A DNA stretch of 54,255 bases. It comes from an uncultured Burkholderiales bacterium (lineage in GTDB: Bacteria; Pseudomonadota; Gammaproteobacteria; Burkholderiales; Burkholderiaceae_C). The stretch spans positions 1-54,255 of the forward strand of contig CALMIL010000070.1 in the NCBI GenBank assembly GCA_937864005.1. Reading direction: 5' to 3'. The position numbers and the translations under genes were made by a program. Positions 9,136-18,327 of the stretch are shown piece by piece; position 1 is the stretch's first letter; each line of letters begins with the position of its first letter. The notes beneath the pieces are model-generated. The model did not search any database. It was not told the DNA's origin and saw nothing but the letters and a program-made list of their open reading frames with translations.

Positions 9136-10251
9136 ATGAAATCGAACCGCGCGGTGCCGCCGTCCACCGCAATCGAGCACGCGCCGGCGATCATCGATAT
9201 CGCCGGGCTCGCCCTCGGCGCCGACGATCGCCGCCGCCTCTCGCACCCGCTCGTCGGCGGGCTGATCCTCTTCGCGCGCAACTGGCAGGACCGCAGCCAG
9301 CTGACGCAGCTCTGCGCCGAGATCAACGCGCTGCGCGCGGACCTGCTGATCTGCGTCGACCATGAAGGCGGGCGCGTGCAGCGCTTTCGCACCGATGGCT
9401 TCACCCACCTGCCGCCGATGCGCGTGCTCGGCGAGGTGTGGATGGACGACGGCAGGCGCGGCGCCGGCAATGGCGCGATGCAGGCGATGGACGCCGCGAC
9501 GGCGGCCGGCTTCGTGCTCGGCGCCGAGCTGCGCGCCTGCGGCGTCGATCTTTCGTTCACACCGGTGCTCGACCTCGATCATGGCGCCAGCGGCGTGATC
9601 GGCGATCGCGCCTTCCACCGCGACCCGCGGGTCGTCGCCGCACTCGCCAGGAGCCTGATGCACGGCCTGCTGCTGACGGGCATGGCCAACTGCGGCAAGC
9701 ACTTCCCCGGCCACGGCTTCGTGCGCGGCGATTCGCACCATGAGGTGCCGCGCGACGGACGCAGCCTGAAGGCGATCCTCGGCGACGACGCGCGGCCCTA
9801 CGAATGGCTGTCGACGGTGCTCGCCGGCGTGATGCCGGCGCACGTCATCTATCCGCGCATCGATGCGCTTCCGGCCGGCTTTTCGGCGCGCTGGCTGAAG
9901 GACATCCTGCGCCTGCAACTCGGCTTCGGCGGCGCGGTCTTCAGCGACGACCTCAGCATGGAAGGCGCGCGCCAGATCGCAGGCAGCGCCGTGAGCTTCG
10001 CCGAAGCGGGCGCCGTTGCGCTGGCCGCCGGCTGCGACCTGGTGCTGCTGTGCAACCAGTCGGCTGCCGGCAGCGACGTCATCGATGTCTGGCTCGATGG
10101 CCTGGAGCGCGCCCGCGCCGACGGTCTGTGGCACGCCGATCCGGACAGCGAGGCGCGTCGGCGCGCGCTGCTGCCACGATCGGCGCCGCTAGTCTGGGAC
10201 GATCTGATGCACCATCCCGCCTACCAGCACGCGCTCGAACGCCTGCCCTGA
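9136..10251 (+). CDS. nagZ: Beta-N-acetylhexosaminidase (NagZ, GH3)
   Basis: This 371-aa cytoplasmic enzyme removes N-acetylglucosamine from anhydromuropeptides in cell-wall recycling. Family features are [27 protein letters not shown] (mobile catalytic His loop) and [10 protein letters not shown] (nucleophile Asp). A GGAGG ribosome site precedes the ATG. The 103-bp gap from acpS contains a hairpin (CCCCGC 9048-9053 with GCGGGG 9057-9062). It ends 34 bases from the convergent rne stop. Confidence 0.96.
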   Translation: MKSNRAVPPSTAIEHAPAIIDIAGLALGADDRRRLSHPLVGGLILFARNWQDRSQLTQLCAEINALRADLLICVDHEGGRVQRFRTDGFTHLPPMRVLGEVWMDDGRRGAGNGAMQAMDAATAAGFVLGAELRACGVDLSFTPVLDLDHGASGVIGDRAFHRDPRVVAALARSLMHGLLLTGMANCGKHFPGHGFVRGDSHHEVPRDGRSLKAILGDDARPYEWLSTVLAGVMPAHVIYPRIDALPAGFSARWLKDILRLQLGFGGAVFSDDLSMEGARQIAGSAVSFAEAGAVALAAGCDLVLLCNQSAAGSDVIDVWLDGLERARADGLWHADPDSEARRRALLPRSAPLVWDDLMHHPAYQHALERLP

Positions 10252-10285
10252 CGGCGGGCCGGCGTCGAGGGCGGCGTTGCGGTCG

Positions 10286-13200
10286 TCAGTTCGGCGCGTG
10301 CGGCTGCGAGCCGCCGGCCGGGGTGTCGAACGGCAGCCGGATCTGGGCAAGATCCTTGCGCGTCTCGACCAGCACGAGCGGGCCCACATCCTCGATCGTG
10401 ACCGACCTCGGCTCGCGCGGCACGTGCACAGGCTTCGGTTCACGCTCCATCGCTTCGCGCGCGGCGGCAATCTTCGCTGCGTCGGAGCCGACCCACTGCA
10501 GGCCCGCGGCGGCTGCGATGGATTGCAACTGCGCGGCGTCGAGCGTGAACTGCGCTGGCCGGATCGGCGCATCGATCGCGGAGGCGGCCCCGGCTTGCGC
10601 GGCGACCGGCGGCGCGGCCGGCTCGGCAGTTTCTTCGACAAGCCCGGTGGCCGCCTCGGCGACCGCTTGCGGCGCCTCGTCCGGCAGCGACTCGGTGCCC
10701 GGCACCGCAGCCGCCGGTGCCGCATGTGCCGCCTCCACCCTCGGCGACTCGATCTCGTCCGCGGCGCGCGCTGGATCCACGAGCCCGGTGTCGCTTGCCG
10801 CCTCGCTCGCGGTCTCGGTCGTCGTCGCTTCGCGCGCCTCGCCTCGTGAACGGCCACGGCCACCGCGGCGGCGTCCTTCGCGCTCGCGGACGGTTTCGCC
10901 TTGCGCCGTCTCGGAAACTGCAACCGACGCCGCAACCGGCTCGCCAGCGGTCTCGCCCGAGGCGGGCGTCGCCGCGGCGTCGTCTTCGGCGCCCACTGCA
11001 ACCGCTGCCGCGCTGTCGCGGTCGCGTCCCCCGCGACCACCGCGGCGGCGACGGCGGCCACGCTCGCCGCGGTTCTCGCCACTCTCCGCCATCACGCCCG
11101 GCTGCGTATCGGCAAAGGCGGCCGCAGTGGTGTCGTTCTCGACCGCAGGATCGGTCCGCGCGACCTCGGCTACGTCCTGCGACGCGAGGTCTCGCTCGGC
11201 GGTCGCGTTGCGACCGCCACGCTCGCCGCGTTCACCCTGCTGCGCGCGCTCGCCGCGCTCGGTCCGTTCGCCACGCTCGCCGCGCTCGCCGCGGCCCGAT
11301 CGGCGGTCCTCGCCGCGCGCGCCGTCACCGGCCGCCGCCGCCGCATTCTCGGTGCGCTCTTCGCGCTCGCCACGCCGGCCGCCACGGCCGCCGCGTTCAC
11401 CGCGTCCTTCGCCACGCTGTTCGCCACGCTGTTCGCCGCGCTGTTCGCCGCGCTGTTCGCCACCGCGCCCGCCGCGCTGGCCCCGGTCGCCGTTGCGTCC
11501 GCCTCGACCGCCGCGGCCGGTGGCCGATTCACGTTTCTCGGCCGGCGCCTCGGCCGGGGCCGGCTTGTCGATGGTCGCCGGCTGGATGGTCGCGGTCCGG
11601 ACTTCGGCCGGCGCACCGAACAGGCTCTTGATCCAGCCGAAGAAGCCGCTGCCCGCCGACGCGGCAACCGCTGCCGGCGACGCGGCCTGCACCGGCGTCG
11701 GCGGCGGCGCCACGGGCTCGACCTTGGGCATGGCGATCGGCGCCGGCGTTTCCGGCAGCACGCCCTTGATCACCGGCTCCTGCTTGGGCTTGCCCTTCTC
11801 GCGCCGCGTGATGCCGACCTCTTCGTCGAGCTCGTCGATCATCGTATAGCTCGCCTGCAGGTTTTCGAGGCGCGGGTCGTCGTGGCGCAGCCGCTCGAGG
11901 CGGTAGTTCGGCGTCTCGAGGTTCTTGTTCGGCACCAGCAGCACGGTGATGCGCTGCTTGAGTTCGATCTTCGTGATCTCGGTGCGCTTCTCGTTGAGCA
12001 GGAACGAAGTCACCTCGACCGGCACCTGCACGTGCACCGCGGCGGTGTTGTCCTTCATCGACTCCTCCTGCACCATGCGCAGAATCTGCAGCGCCGAGCT
12101 TTCGGTATCGCGGATGTGGCCGGTGCCGTTGCAGCGCGGGCAGGTGATGTGGCTGCCTTCGGAGAGGGCAGGGCGCAGCCGCTGACGGCTGAGTTCGAGC
12201 AGGCCGAACTTGCTGATTGCGGAGAGCTGCACGCGGGCGCGATCCTGGCGCATCGCGTCGCGCAGCCGCATCTCGACCTCGCGCCGGTTCTTGCTCTCAT
12301 CCATGTCGATGAAGTCGACGACGATCAGTCCGCCCAGGTCGCGCAGCCGCATCTGGCGCGCGATCTCGTCGGCCGCCTCGAGGTTGGTGCGCGTTGCCGT
12401 CTCCTCGATATCGCTGCCGCGCGTCGAGCGCGCCGAGTTGACGTCGACCGAGACGAGCGCCTCGGTGTGGTCGATGACGATCGCGCCGCCCGACGGCAGG
12501 TTCACGGTGCGCGAGAACGCGGTTTCGATCTGGTGCTCGATCTGGAAGCGCGAAAAGAGCGGCGCATCGTCGCGGTAGCGCTTGACCTTGTGCGCCGTCT
12601 CCGGCATCACGTGGCTCATGAACTGCTGGGCCTGATCGAAGATGTCGTCGGTGTCGATCAGGATCTCGCCGACGTCGGCGGTGAAGTAGTCGCGGATCGC
12701 GCGGATCACGAGGGAGCTTTCCTGATAGATCAGGAACGCGCCCTTGCCCGCCTTGGCCGCACCGTCGATCGCGCTCCAGAGCTTGAGCATGTAGTTCAGG
12801 TCCCACTGCAATTCGGGTGCAGTGCGGCCGATGCCCGCGGTGCGCGCGATCAGGCTCATGCCCTTCGGATACTCGAGCTGGTCGAGGTTCTCCTTCAGCT
12901 CCTCGCGGTCCTCGCCCTCGATGCGGCGCGATACGCCGCCGCCGCGCGGGTTGTTGGGCATCAGCACGAGGTAGCGGCCGGCGAGGCTGACGAAGGTCGT
13001 GAGCGCCGCGCCCTTGTTGCCGCGCTCTTCCTTCTCGACCTGGACGAGCAGCTCCTGGCCGTTGGCGATCGCGTCCTGGATCTTCGCGTCGCGCGCGCTC
13101 GTGCCTTCGCGGAAATAGTTCTTCGAGATCTCCTTGAACGGCAGGAAGCCATGGCGCTCCTCGCCGTAGTCGACGAAGCAGGCCTCGAGCGACGGCTCGA

Positions 13201-13345
13201 CGCGCGTCACGACGGCCTTGTAGATATTGCCCTTGCGCTGTTCGCGGCCTTCGATCTCGGTCTCGAAGTCCATCAGCTTCTGGCCGTCGACGATCGCGAG
13301 GCGCCGCTCCTCGGGCTGCGTCGCGTTGATCAGCATGCGTTTCAT
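10286..13345 (-). CDS. rne: Ribonuclease E
   Basis: This 1019-aa endoribonuclease is the core of the RNA degradosome. The start at 13345 ([10 protein letters not shown]) has a perfect AGGAG site; the frame extends 19 codons further without one. The N-terminal half has the S1 domain (about 35-120), the DNase-I-like catalytic part with metal ligands in VSVDVNSA and VVDFIDMD, and the Zn-link CPRC. The C-terminal 500 residues are a low-complexity Arg/Gly/Glu-rich scaffold including four EQRG repeats from a 12-bp DNA repeat. It is preceded by a leader of several hundred bases. Confidence 0.97.
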   Translation of the reverse strand: MKRMLINATQPEERRLAIVDGQKLMDFETEIEGREQRKGNIYKAVVTRVEPSLEACFVDYGEERHGFLPFKEISKNYFREGTSARDAKIQDAIANGQELLVQVEKEERGNKGAALTTFVSLAGRYLVLMPNNPRGGGVSRRIEGEDREELKENLDQLEYPKGMSLIARTAGIGRTAPELQWDLNYMLKLWSAIDGAAKAGKGAFLIYQESSLVIRAIRDYFTADVGEILIDTDDIFDQAQQFMSHVMPETAHKVKRYRDDAPLFSRFQIEHQIETAFSRTVNLPSGGAIVIDHTEALVSVDVNSARSTRGSDIEETATRTNLEAADEIARQMRLRDLGGLIVVDFIDMDESKNRREVEMRLRDAMRQDRARVQLSAISKFGLLELSRQRLRPALSEGSHITCPRCNGTGHIRDTESSALQILRMVQEESMKDNTAAVHVQVPVEVTSFLLNEKRTEITKIELKQRITVLLVPNKNLETPNYRLERLRHDDPRLENLQASYTMIDELDEEVGITRREKGKPKQEPVIKGVLPETPAPIAMPKVEPVAPPPTPVQAASPAAVAASAGSGFFGWIKSLFGAPAEVRTATIQPATIDKPAPAEAPAEKRESATGRGGRGGRNGDRGQRGGRGGEQRGEQRGEQRGEQRGEGRGERGGRGGRRGEREERTENAAAAAGDGARGEDRRSGRGERGERGERTERGERAQQGERGERGGRNATAERDLASQDVAEVARTDPAVENDTTAAAFADTQPGVMAESGENRGERGRRRRRGGRGGRDRDSAAAVAVGAEDDAAATPASGETAGEPVAASVAVSETAQGETVREREGRRRGGRGRSRGEAREATTTETASEAASDTGLVDPARAADEIESPRVEAAHAAPAAAVPGTESLPDEAPQAVAEAATGLVEETAEPAAPPVAAQAGAASAIDAPIRPAQFTLDAAQLQSIAAAAGLQWVGSDAAKIAAAREAMEREPKPVHVPREPRSVTIEDVGPLVLVETRKDLAQIRLPFDTPAGGSQPHAPN
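11411..11458. repeat. 12-bp tandem repeat within rne, 4 copies
   Basis: On the + strand the unit GCC(A/G)CGCTGTTC repeats at 11411, 11423, 11435 and 11447. The first two and last two copies are each identical. Being a multiple of three, it encodes EQRG four times in the RNase E scaffold region and can vary in copy number without frameshift. Confidence 0.9.
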
Positions 13346-14023
13346 CTGTTCTCCTTTGCGCGGGGTCGCGCGCGTCGCGCAAGACGACCCTGCGTCTGTC
13401 ACTCGAGCCGCGCGCCGGACCGCTCCGGCGCCGCGACGATCAGATGCACGAGAAACGCGAAAGGAACTTCGGAAGGAATCGCCCTGGACCGGGGCCGCGA
13501 CGATCGATCAATCGATGGTCGGGCCGCACGGCGTTGGCGCGTGCGTCGCGGTGAGGCCGCAGCCGTCCGGCGGGCCGCGCCGCTCCGCCACGGCTGCGCA
13601 GCGCGTCGCCGCGGGACGCGGACGCAGCAAGCTTGGCACGGGAGGGGGAGCGAGGGCCGGGGACGACATCCGCAGGATCACTTGACGCGGGCAGAAGGTG
13701 ACGGCGATCAGACACCGCAGCAGCGCTGCGCGCCTGCGATTCGACCGTTGCCTCCTGCTCTTTGGAAACCTTGTTCTTCCCGAACGAATCGCCTTGGCGA
13801 CTTTGCCGGGTGTTCTTTTCGATCGTTTGTTCTGCCACCGGCCGTGCCCGACTGCTTCGTCTCTTCGGGTACCAAGCCCGCCTTGCAGGGCCGGCGTTGC
13901 ATCACCTGGGCGCATCCGGGCCGGGCCCGGACGCGCCGCCGCGCATCCTTCGCGGCAGAGTCGGAGGTCATCGATCACCCCCGGGTAAACTCTGATAAAT
14001 CAACCACTTAGGACGCTTTCGCG
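13346..14023. other. 678-bp divergent region rne-rluC; likely long rne 5' leader
   Basis: No convincing gene lies here; short open frames in all directions lack family features. On the minus strand the stretch 13740-13840 is purine-rich and contains a hairpin (GTCGCC/GGCGAT) upstream of rne. A perfect TATAAT on the minus strand at 14033-14038 would give an rne leader of about 680 nt. RNase E is known to autoregulate through a long structured leader in enterobacteria; the same here is inference. Confidence 0.5.
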
Positions 14024-15103
14024 GTGCCACGGATTATAGGCGGCATTCAGGCCGGGACAGCCACGCGGAAAAGCGCCGCAAATGCCGGGCAATCGTGCGC
14101 GTCGGTACCTGCGTCACCCTCGGCGCACGCCGTCGAGCGCGTGCGCATCGACGAGACGGCCGAGGGGCAGCGCCTCGACAATTTCCTGCTCGGCCACTGG
14201 AAGGGTGTGCCCAAGACGCACGTCTATCGCGTCATCCGCTGCGGCGAGGTGCGCGTCAACCGCGGCCGCGCCGCGGCCGATACGCGGCTTGCGATCGGCG
14301 ACGAGTTGCGCCTGCCGCCGGTGCGTCGTGCGCCGCGCGCCGATCCGGACGCGGCGCCTTCGCCCCCGCCGCGCGAGTTCCCCATCGTGTGGGAGGACGA
14401 TGCGCTGATCGCGATCGACAAGCCGGCCGGCGTCGCGGTGCACGGCGGCAGCGGCGTTGCGTTCGGCGTCATCGAACAGTTGCGCCGTGCGCGACCCGAG
14501 GCGCGCTTTCTCGAACTCGTGCACCGGCTCGACCGCGAGACATCGGGACTGCTGCTCGTCGCGAAGAAGCGCAGTGCGCTCGTCGCGCTGCAGGACCAGT
14601 TCCGTCGCCGCGCGACCGGCAAGACGTATGCGGCCCTCGTCGAAGGCCGCTGGCCGAAGGCGACGAAGGTGATCGACCTCGCGCTGCACAAGACGCTTGA
14701 TGCGTCCGGCGAGCGCCATGTGCGCGTCGTCGATGCCGGTCACGCCGAGGGCCGGCGCTCGATCTCGCTCGTGCACGTCGTGCACGCCTGGACGGGCTTC
14801 ACGCTGCTCGACGTGACGATCAAGACCGGCCGCACGCACCAGATCCGGGTCCATCTCGCGCACCTCGGCCATCCGATCGCGGGCGATCCGAAATACGGCG
14901 ACTTCGAGTTCAACCGCTCGCTCGCGCGCGGCAAGGCGGTCGCCGGCGTGCGCTTCGGCCGCATGTTCCTGCACGCCCGGCGCCTGCGTTTCGCACACCC
15001 CGCAAGCGGCGAGGTCATCGAGCTCGAAGCGCCGTTGCCGGCAGAATGCGAGGCACTCATCGCTGCGCTCGGCGCCGAGGCGTCCTCGCGCGGGCAGCGA
15101 TAG
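14024..15103 (+). CDS. rluC: 23S rRNA pseudouridine synthase RluC/RluD family
   Basis: This 359-aa enzyme isomerises uridines in 23S rRNA. An S4 RNA-binding domain (about 38-95) precedes the catalytic domain with HRLDRETSG (catalytic Asp), TGRTHQIRVH and GDPKYG. The annotated start is GTG at 14024 with AGGA 11 bases upstream; the first 30 or so residues are poorly conserved in character and a later start is possible. The divergent rne-rluC layout is typical and supports RluC. Confidence 0.93.
   Translation: MPRIIGGIQAGTATRKSAANAGQSCASVPASPSAHAVERVRIDETAEGQRLDNFLLGHWKGVPKTHVYRVIRCGEVRVNRGRAAADTRLAIGDELRLPPVRRAPRADPDAAPSPPPREFPIVWEDDALIAIDKPAGVAVHGGSGVAFGVIEQLRRARPEARFLELVHRLDRETSGLLLVAKKRSALVALQDQFRRRATGKTYAALVEGRWPKATKVIDLALHKTLDASGERHVRVVDAGHAEGRRSISLVHVVHAWTGFTLLDVTIKTGRTHQIRVHLAHLGHPIAGDPKYGDFEFNRSLARGKAVAGVRFGRMFLHARRLRFAHPASGEVIELEAPLPAECEALIAALGAEASSRGQR
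14033..14061 (-). promoter_or_regulatory. Candidate rne promoter inside the 5' end of rluC
   Basis: Read on the minus strand, TATAAT (14038-14033) is a perfect -10. The -35 region near 14061-14055 is poor. It overlaps the first codons of the annotated rluC, so either promoter and gene overlap or rluC starts further downstream. Confidence 0.4.
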
Positions 15104-15120
15104 CCATTGCAACGAACAAC

Positions 15121-15582
15121 ATGTCCCGCCACAGCGCCACCGTCCACTGGCAATGCGAAGGCGACTTTCTCGCCGGCCGCTACAGCCGCGCCCACGTCTG
15201 GAGCTTCGACGGCGGCGCGGTCGTGCCGGCGTCGAGCTCGCCGCATGTCGTTCCCGTGCCGCTGTCGGATGCGGCGGCGGTCGATCCGGAGGAGGCGTTC
15301 GTCGCCTCGCTCGCGAGTTGCCACATGCTGTGGTTCCTCGATATCGCGGCACGCCACGGGCAGCGCGTGCAAAGCTACGCCGACGAGGCGGTCGGCGTGA
15401 TGGCGAAGAACGACGAGGGCCGGCTCGCGATGACCGAAGTCAGGCTGCGGCCGCGCGCCGTATTCGCCGAGCCGGCGCCGGCGCGCGAGGCGGTCGATGC
15501 GATGCACCATGCGGCGCACGAGGCGTGCTTCATCGCCGCCTCGGTGCGCACGCGGATCGTCGTGGAACCGGTGCATGGCTGA
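15121..15582 (+). CDS. OsmC-family protein
   Basis: This 153-aa protein resembles OsmC/Ohr peroxiredoxin-like proteins. The conserved region VDPEEAFVASLASCHMLWFLDIAA carries one redox Cys, and a second Cys is in EACFIAASVRT, the usual pair for thiol-based reduction of organic peroxides. It lies 17 bases after rluC and overlaps the next gene by 8 bases. The exact substrate is unknown. Confidence 0.88.
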   Translation: MSRHSATVHWQCEGDFLAGRYSRAHVWSFDGGAVVPASSSPHVVPVPLSDAAAVDPEEAFVASLASCHMLWFLDIAARHGQRVQSYADEAVGVMAKNDEGRLAMTEVRLRPRAVFAEPAPAREAVDAMHHAAHEACFIAASVRTRIVVEPVHG

Positions 15583-16234
15583 GCACAACTTCGACCTCAT
15601 CGTCTTCGACTGGGACGGCACGCTGCTCGACTCGACGGCGCTGATCACGCGCTGCATCCAGGATTCGTGCGTCGACCTCGGTCTGCCGCGGCCGGCGGAC
15701 CGCGATGCGAGCTACGTCATCGGCCTCGGCCTGAAGGATGCGCTGACGCACGCCGCGCCGAGCCTGCCGCGCGAACGCTACCGCGAGCTCGCGCTGCGCT
15801 ACCGGCACCACTACCTGTCGCGCCAGCACGAACTGGTGCTGTTCGACGGCGCGCTCGAGATGCTGCAATCGCTCAAGCAGCGCCGCCACCGGCTCGCGGT
15901 GGCGACCGGCAAGACGCGCCTCGGGCTCGACGAGGCGCTCGCGTCGGCGCACATGCAGGGCCTGTTCGACGCCACCCGCACGTCCGACGAGACGGCGCCC
16001 AAGCCGGACCCGAAGATGCTGTACGAGCTGATGGACGAGCTCGGCGCCGAACCGACGCGCACGCTGATGATCGGCGATACGACGCACGACCTGCAGCTCG
16101 CGGCGAACGCCGGTGCGCCGAGCGTCGCGGTGAGCTACGGCGCGCACCCGGCGGACGCGCTGCGCGGCCTCGGGCCGCGCCACATCGCGCGCAGCGTGCC
16201 GGATCTCGAACACTGGCTGCTGCAGCATGGCTGA
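15575..16234 (+). CDS. HAD-superfamily phosphatase, Gph-like
   Basis: This 219-aa hydrolase has the HAD motifs FDWDGTLLDS (nucleophile Asp), ATGK (motif II), KPDPKM (motif III Lys) and GDTTHDLQ (motif IV). A helical cap inserted after motif I places it with phosphoglycolate phosphatase and pyrophosphatase-like relatives. Substrate cannot be set from sequence. In many betaproteobacteria such a gene follows rluC, as here. Confidence 0.9.
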   Translation: MAEHNFDLIVFDWDGTLLDSTALITRCIQDSCVDLGLPRPADRDASYVIGLGLKDALTHAAPSLPRERYRELALRYRHHYLSRQHELVLFDGALEMLQSLKQRRHRLAVATGKTRLGLDEALASAHMQGLFDATRTSDETAPKPDPKMLYELMDELGAEPTRTLMIGDTTHDLQLAANAGAPSVAVSYGAHPADALRGLGPRHIARSVPDLEHWLLQHG

Positions 16235-16649
16235 ACCGGCGCCGACGGAGTTCCCGCCGGTGCGCCTGTGCGCGAGCGGCGACCTCGCCGAGAAGGGCCT
16301 CGCATTCGTCTTCGACGTGCTGCAGTGGCGCGAGCCGATGCGCGCCTTCGTGCTGCGCTTCGAGGGCCGCGTCGTCGGCTACCTCAACCGTTGCGTCCAT
16401 GTGCCGTCCGAGATGGACTGGCAGCCGGGCGAGTTTCTCGACAGCCGCCAGGAGTTCATCCTGTGCGCGACGCACGGCGCCGCCTACGAGCCGGCGAGCG
16501 GGCGCTGCGTGGCCGGGCCCTGCGGCCGCGGCCGGCTCACGATGCTGCGCGTCGAGGAACGCGACGGCGACGTGTATTGGTATCCTTCCCGCGACACCCG
16601 TCCGGTGTTCGATGGTGCGTTGCCGAGCACCGATGAAAGAACCCCATGA
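16227..16649 (+). CDS. Rieske [2Fe-2S] protein
   Basis: This 140-aa soluble protein has an intact Rieske site: Cys56-x-His58 (CVH) and Cys80-x2-His83 (CATH). There is no membrane anchor, so it is a ferredoxin-type electron carrier or domain rather than a bc1 subunit. It overlaps the HAD gene by 8 bases and sppA by 4 bases, indicating a coupled operon. Partner is unknown. Confidence 0.92.
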   Translation: MAEPAPTEFPPVRLCASGDLAEKGLAFVFDVLQWREPMRAFVLRFEGRVVGYLNRCVHVPSEMDWQPGEFLDSRQEFILCATHGAAYEPASGRCVAGPCGRGRLTMLRVEERDGDVYWYPSRDTRPVFDGALPSTDERTP

Positions 16650-17650
16650 GCATCCCTGAGAACCCGTTCGAAGCGGCTGCGCGCGCGCAAGCCGGCCCGT
16701 CGTCCCCCGCGCCCGCGCCCGCCGCCACCGACGGCTGGAACCGGCTCGCCGAGCAATTTGCCCGCGACTACCTGAAGGACAGGCGCAGCGAGCGCCGCTG
16801 GCGGATCTTCTTTCGGCTCGTCTGGATCGCCGCGATCATCGCCCTCGTCTGGGCCTTCGTCGCGCAGCGCAATCTTGCGACGAGCGCGAGCGGCCCGCAT
16901 ACCGCGCTGATCGAGGTGCGCGGCGAAATCGCGGCCGATAGCGAGGCGAGCGCCGAAAACCTCGTCGCCGCGCTGAAGAGCGCGTTCGAGGATCCGGGTG
17001 CGCGCGCCGTCGTGCTGCGCTTCAATTCCCCCGGCGGCAGCCCGGTGCAGGCGGGCATCGTGAACGACGAGATCCTGCGCCTGAAGGCGTTGCACAAGAA
17101 GAAGGTCTATGCCGTCGTCGAGGACACCTGCGCGTCGGGCGCGTATTACATCGCCGTCGCCGCCGACGAGATCTACGCCGACAAGGCGTCGATCGTCGGC
17201 TCGATCGGCGTGCTGATGGACGGCTTCGGCTTCACCGGCACGATGGAGAAGGTCGGCGTCGAACGCCGCCTGCTGACCGCGGGCGACAACAAGGGCATGC
17301 TCGATCCGTTCTCGCCGTTGAACGAGAAGCAGGTCGCCTATGCGCAGGGCATGATCGACCAGATCCACGCCCAGTTCATCGCCGTCGTCAAGAACGGCCG
17401 CGGCACGCGCCTGAAGGTCACGCCCGAGACCTTCTCGGGCCTCTTCTGGAACGGCGAGCAGGCCGTCGGGCTCGGCCTCGTCGATCATCTGGGCAACCTC
17501 GACTATGTGGCGCGCGAAGTCGTGAAGGCCGAGGACATCATCGACTACACGCCGCACGAGAACCTGGCCGAGCGGCTCGCCAAGCGCTTCGGCACGTCGA
17601 TCGGCGCCGGCGCGGTGCGCGCGCTGCAAGGCAGCATCAGCCTGCGCTAG
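16646..17650 (+). CDS. sppA: Signal peptide peptidase, S49 family
   Basis: This 334-aa inner-membrane serine protease degrades cleaved signal peptides and possibly membrane proteins. A cytoplasmic N-terminus of about 55 residues leads into one transmembrane segment (about 53-72). The nucleophile Ser is in CASGAYYIAVAADEIYAD and the SIVGSIGV strand follows; the catalytic Lys of short S49 enzymes lies further on. The short single-domain form matches the 36-kDa type rather than the E. coli tandem SppA. Confidence 0.9.
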   Translation: MSIPENPFEAAARAQAGPSSPAPAPAATDGWNRLAEQFARDYLKDRRSERRWRIFFRLVWIAAIIALVWAFVAQRNLATSASGPHTALIEVRGEIAADSEASAENLVAALKSAFEDPGARAVVLRFNSPGGSPVQAGIVNDEILRLKALHKKKVYAVVEDTCASGAYYIAVAADEIYADKASIVGSIGVLMDGFGFTGTMEKVGVERRLLTAGDNKGMLDPFSPLNEKQVAYAQGMIDQIHAQFIAVVKNGRGTRLKVTPETFSGLFWNGEQAVGLGLVDHLGNLDYVAREVVKAEDIIDYTPHENLAERLAKRFGTSIGAGAVRALQGSISLR

Positions 17651-17703
17651 CGCGGGCACCCGGACCTGCCGCGGGCCGGCGCCGACATACCGGGCTCGCG
17701 CCG

Positions 17704-18327
17704 ATGGAAGGCTGGCTCGAACAGTTGCAGGCGCTGCAGGGCCTGCCGGCCTACGCGCTCGTCTTTGGCCTGCTCGTCGCCTGCGGCATCGGCGCGCCGA
17801 TAAACGAGGATGTCGTGCTGCTCGCCGCGGCGGCGCTGACGCTGACCGGCGTGATGCAGCCGCTGCCGCTGATCGTCGTCGCGTGGTTCGGGCTGATCGC
17901 CGGCGACGCGCTGATCTTTCACTGGGGCTATCGCTACGGCGCGCGCTTCCTGCGCCACCGCTGGTTCGCGCGCATCCTGCCCGAGCCGCGGCTGGCGGCG
18001 GCGCAGGCGCGCGTGCAGCGCGGCGGTCCGGCGTCGATCTTCGTCATCCGCTTTCTGCCCGGCATCCGCACCGCGCTCTTCTTCGCCGCCGGGTCGCTGA
18101 AGATCCCGTACCACACCTTCTTCCTCTTCAACGGCCTCGCGGCGGCGATCGAGCTGCCGCTGCTCGTCTTCGGCGTGCGCTATATCGGCGGCCGCTGGCG
18201 CGAGATCCTGCCGGCGCTGCAGCAGGCGCAGGTGTGGCTGCTGCTGGGCGTGATCGCGGTCGTCGTGCTGATCGTCGTGCTCCACCGGCGGCGTGCCGAG
18301 GCCAAGCCGAAGGAACCCTCGGCATGA
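17704..18327 (+). CDS. DedA-family membrane protein
   Basis: This 207-aa protein has four to five hydrophobic segments and the DedA/VTT signature: GAPINEDVVLLAAAAL near the N-terminus, then AGDALIFHWGYRYG and FVIRFLPGIRTALFFAAG with the conserved Arg-Phe-(x)-Pro-Gly-x-Arg. DedA proteins are needed for membrane homeostasis and some flip lipid phosphates. Its TGA overlaps the ATG of the next gene. Confidence 0.92.
   Translation: MEGWLEQLQALQGLPAYALVFGLLVACGIGAPINEDVVLLAAAALTLTGVMQPLPLIVVAWFGLIAGDALIFHWGYRYGARFLRHRWFARILPEPRLAAAQARVQRGGPASIFVIRFLPGIRTALFFAAGSLKIPYHTFFLFNGLAAAIELPLLVFGVRYIGGRWREILPALQQAQVWLLLGVIAVVVLIVVLHRRRAEAKPKEPSA

Noticed and set aside
13440-13838. Minus-strand frame of 132 codons upstream of rne
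   Set aside because: The first 40 residues look somewhat protein-like, but the rest is low-complexity Arg/Pro and there is no ribosome site; a leader RNA explains it better.
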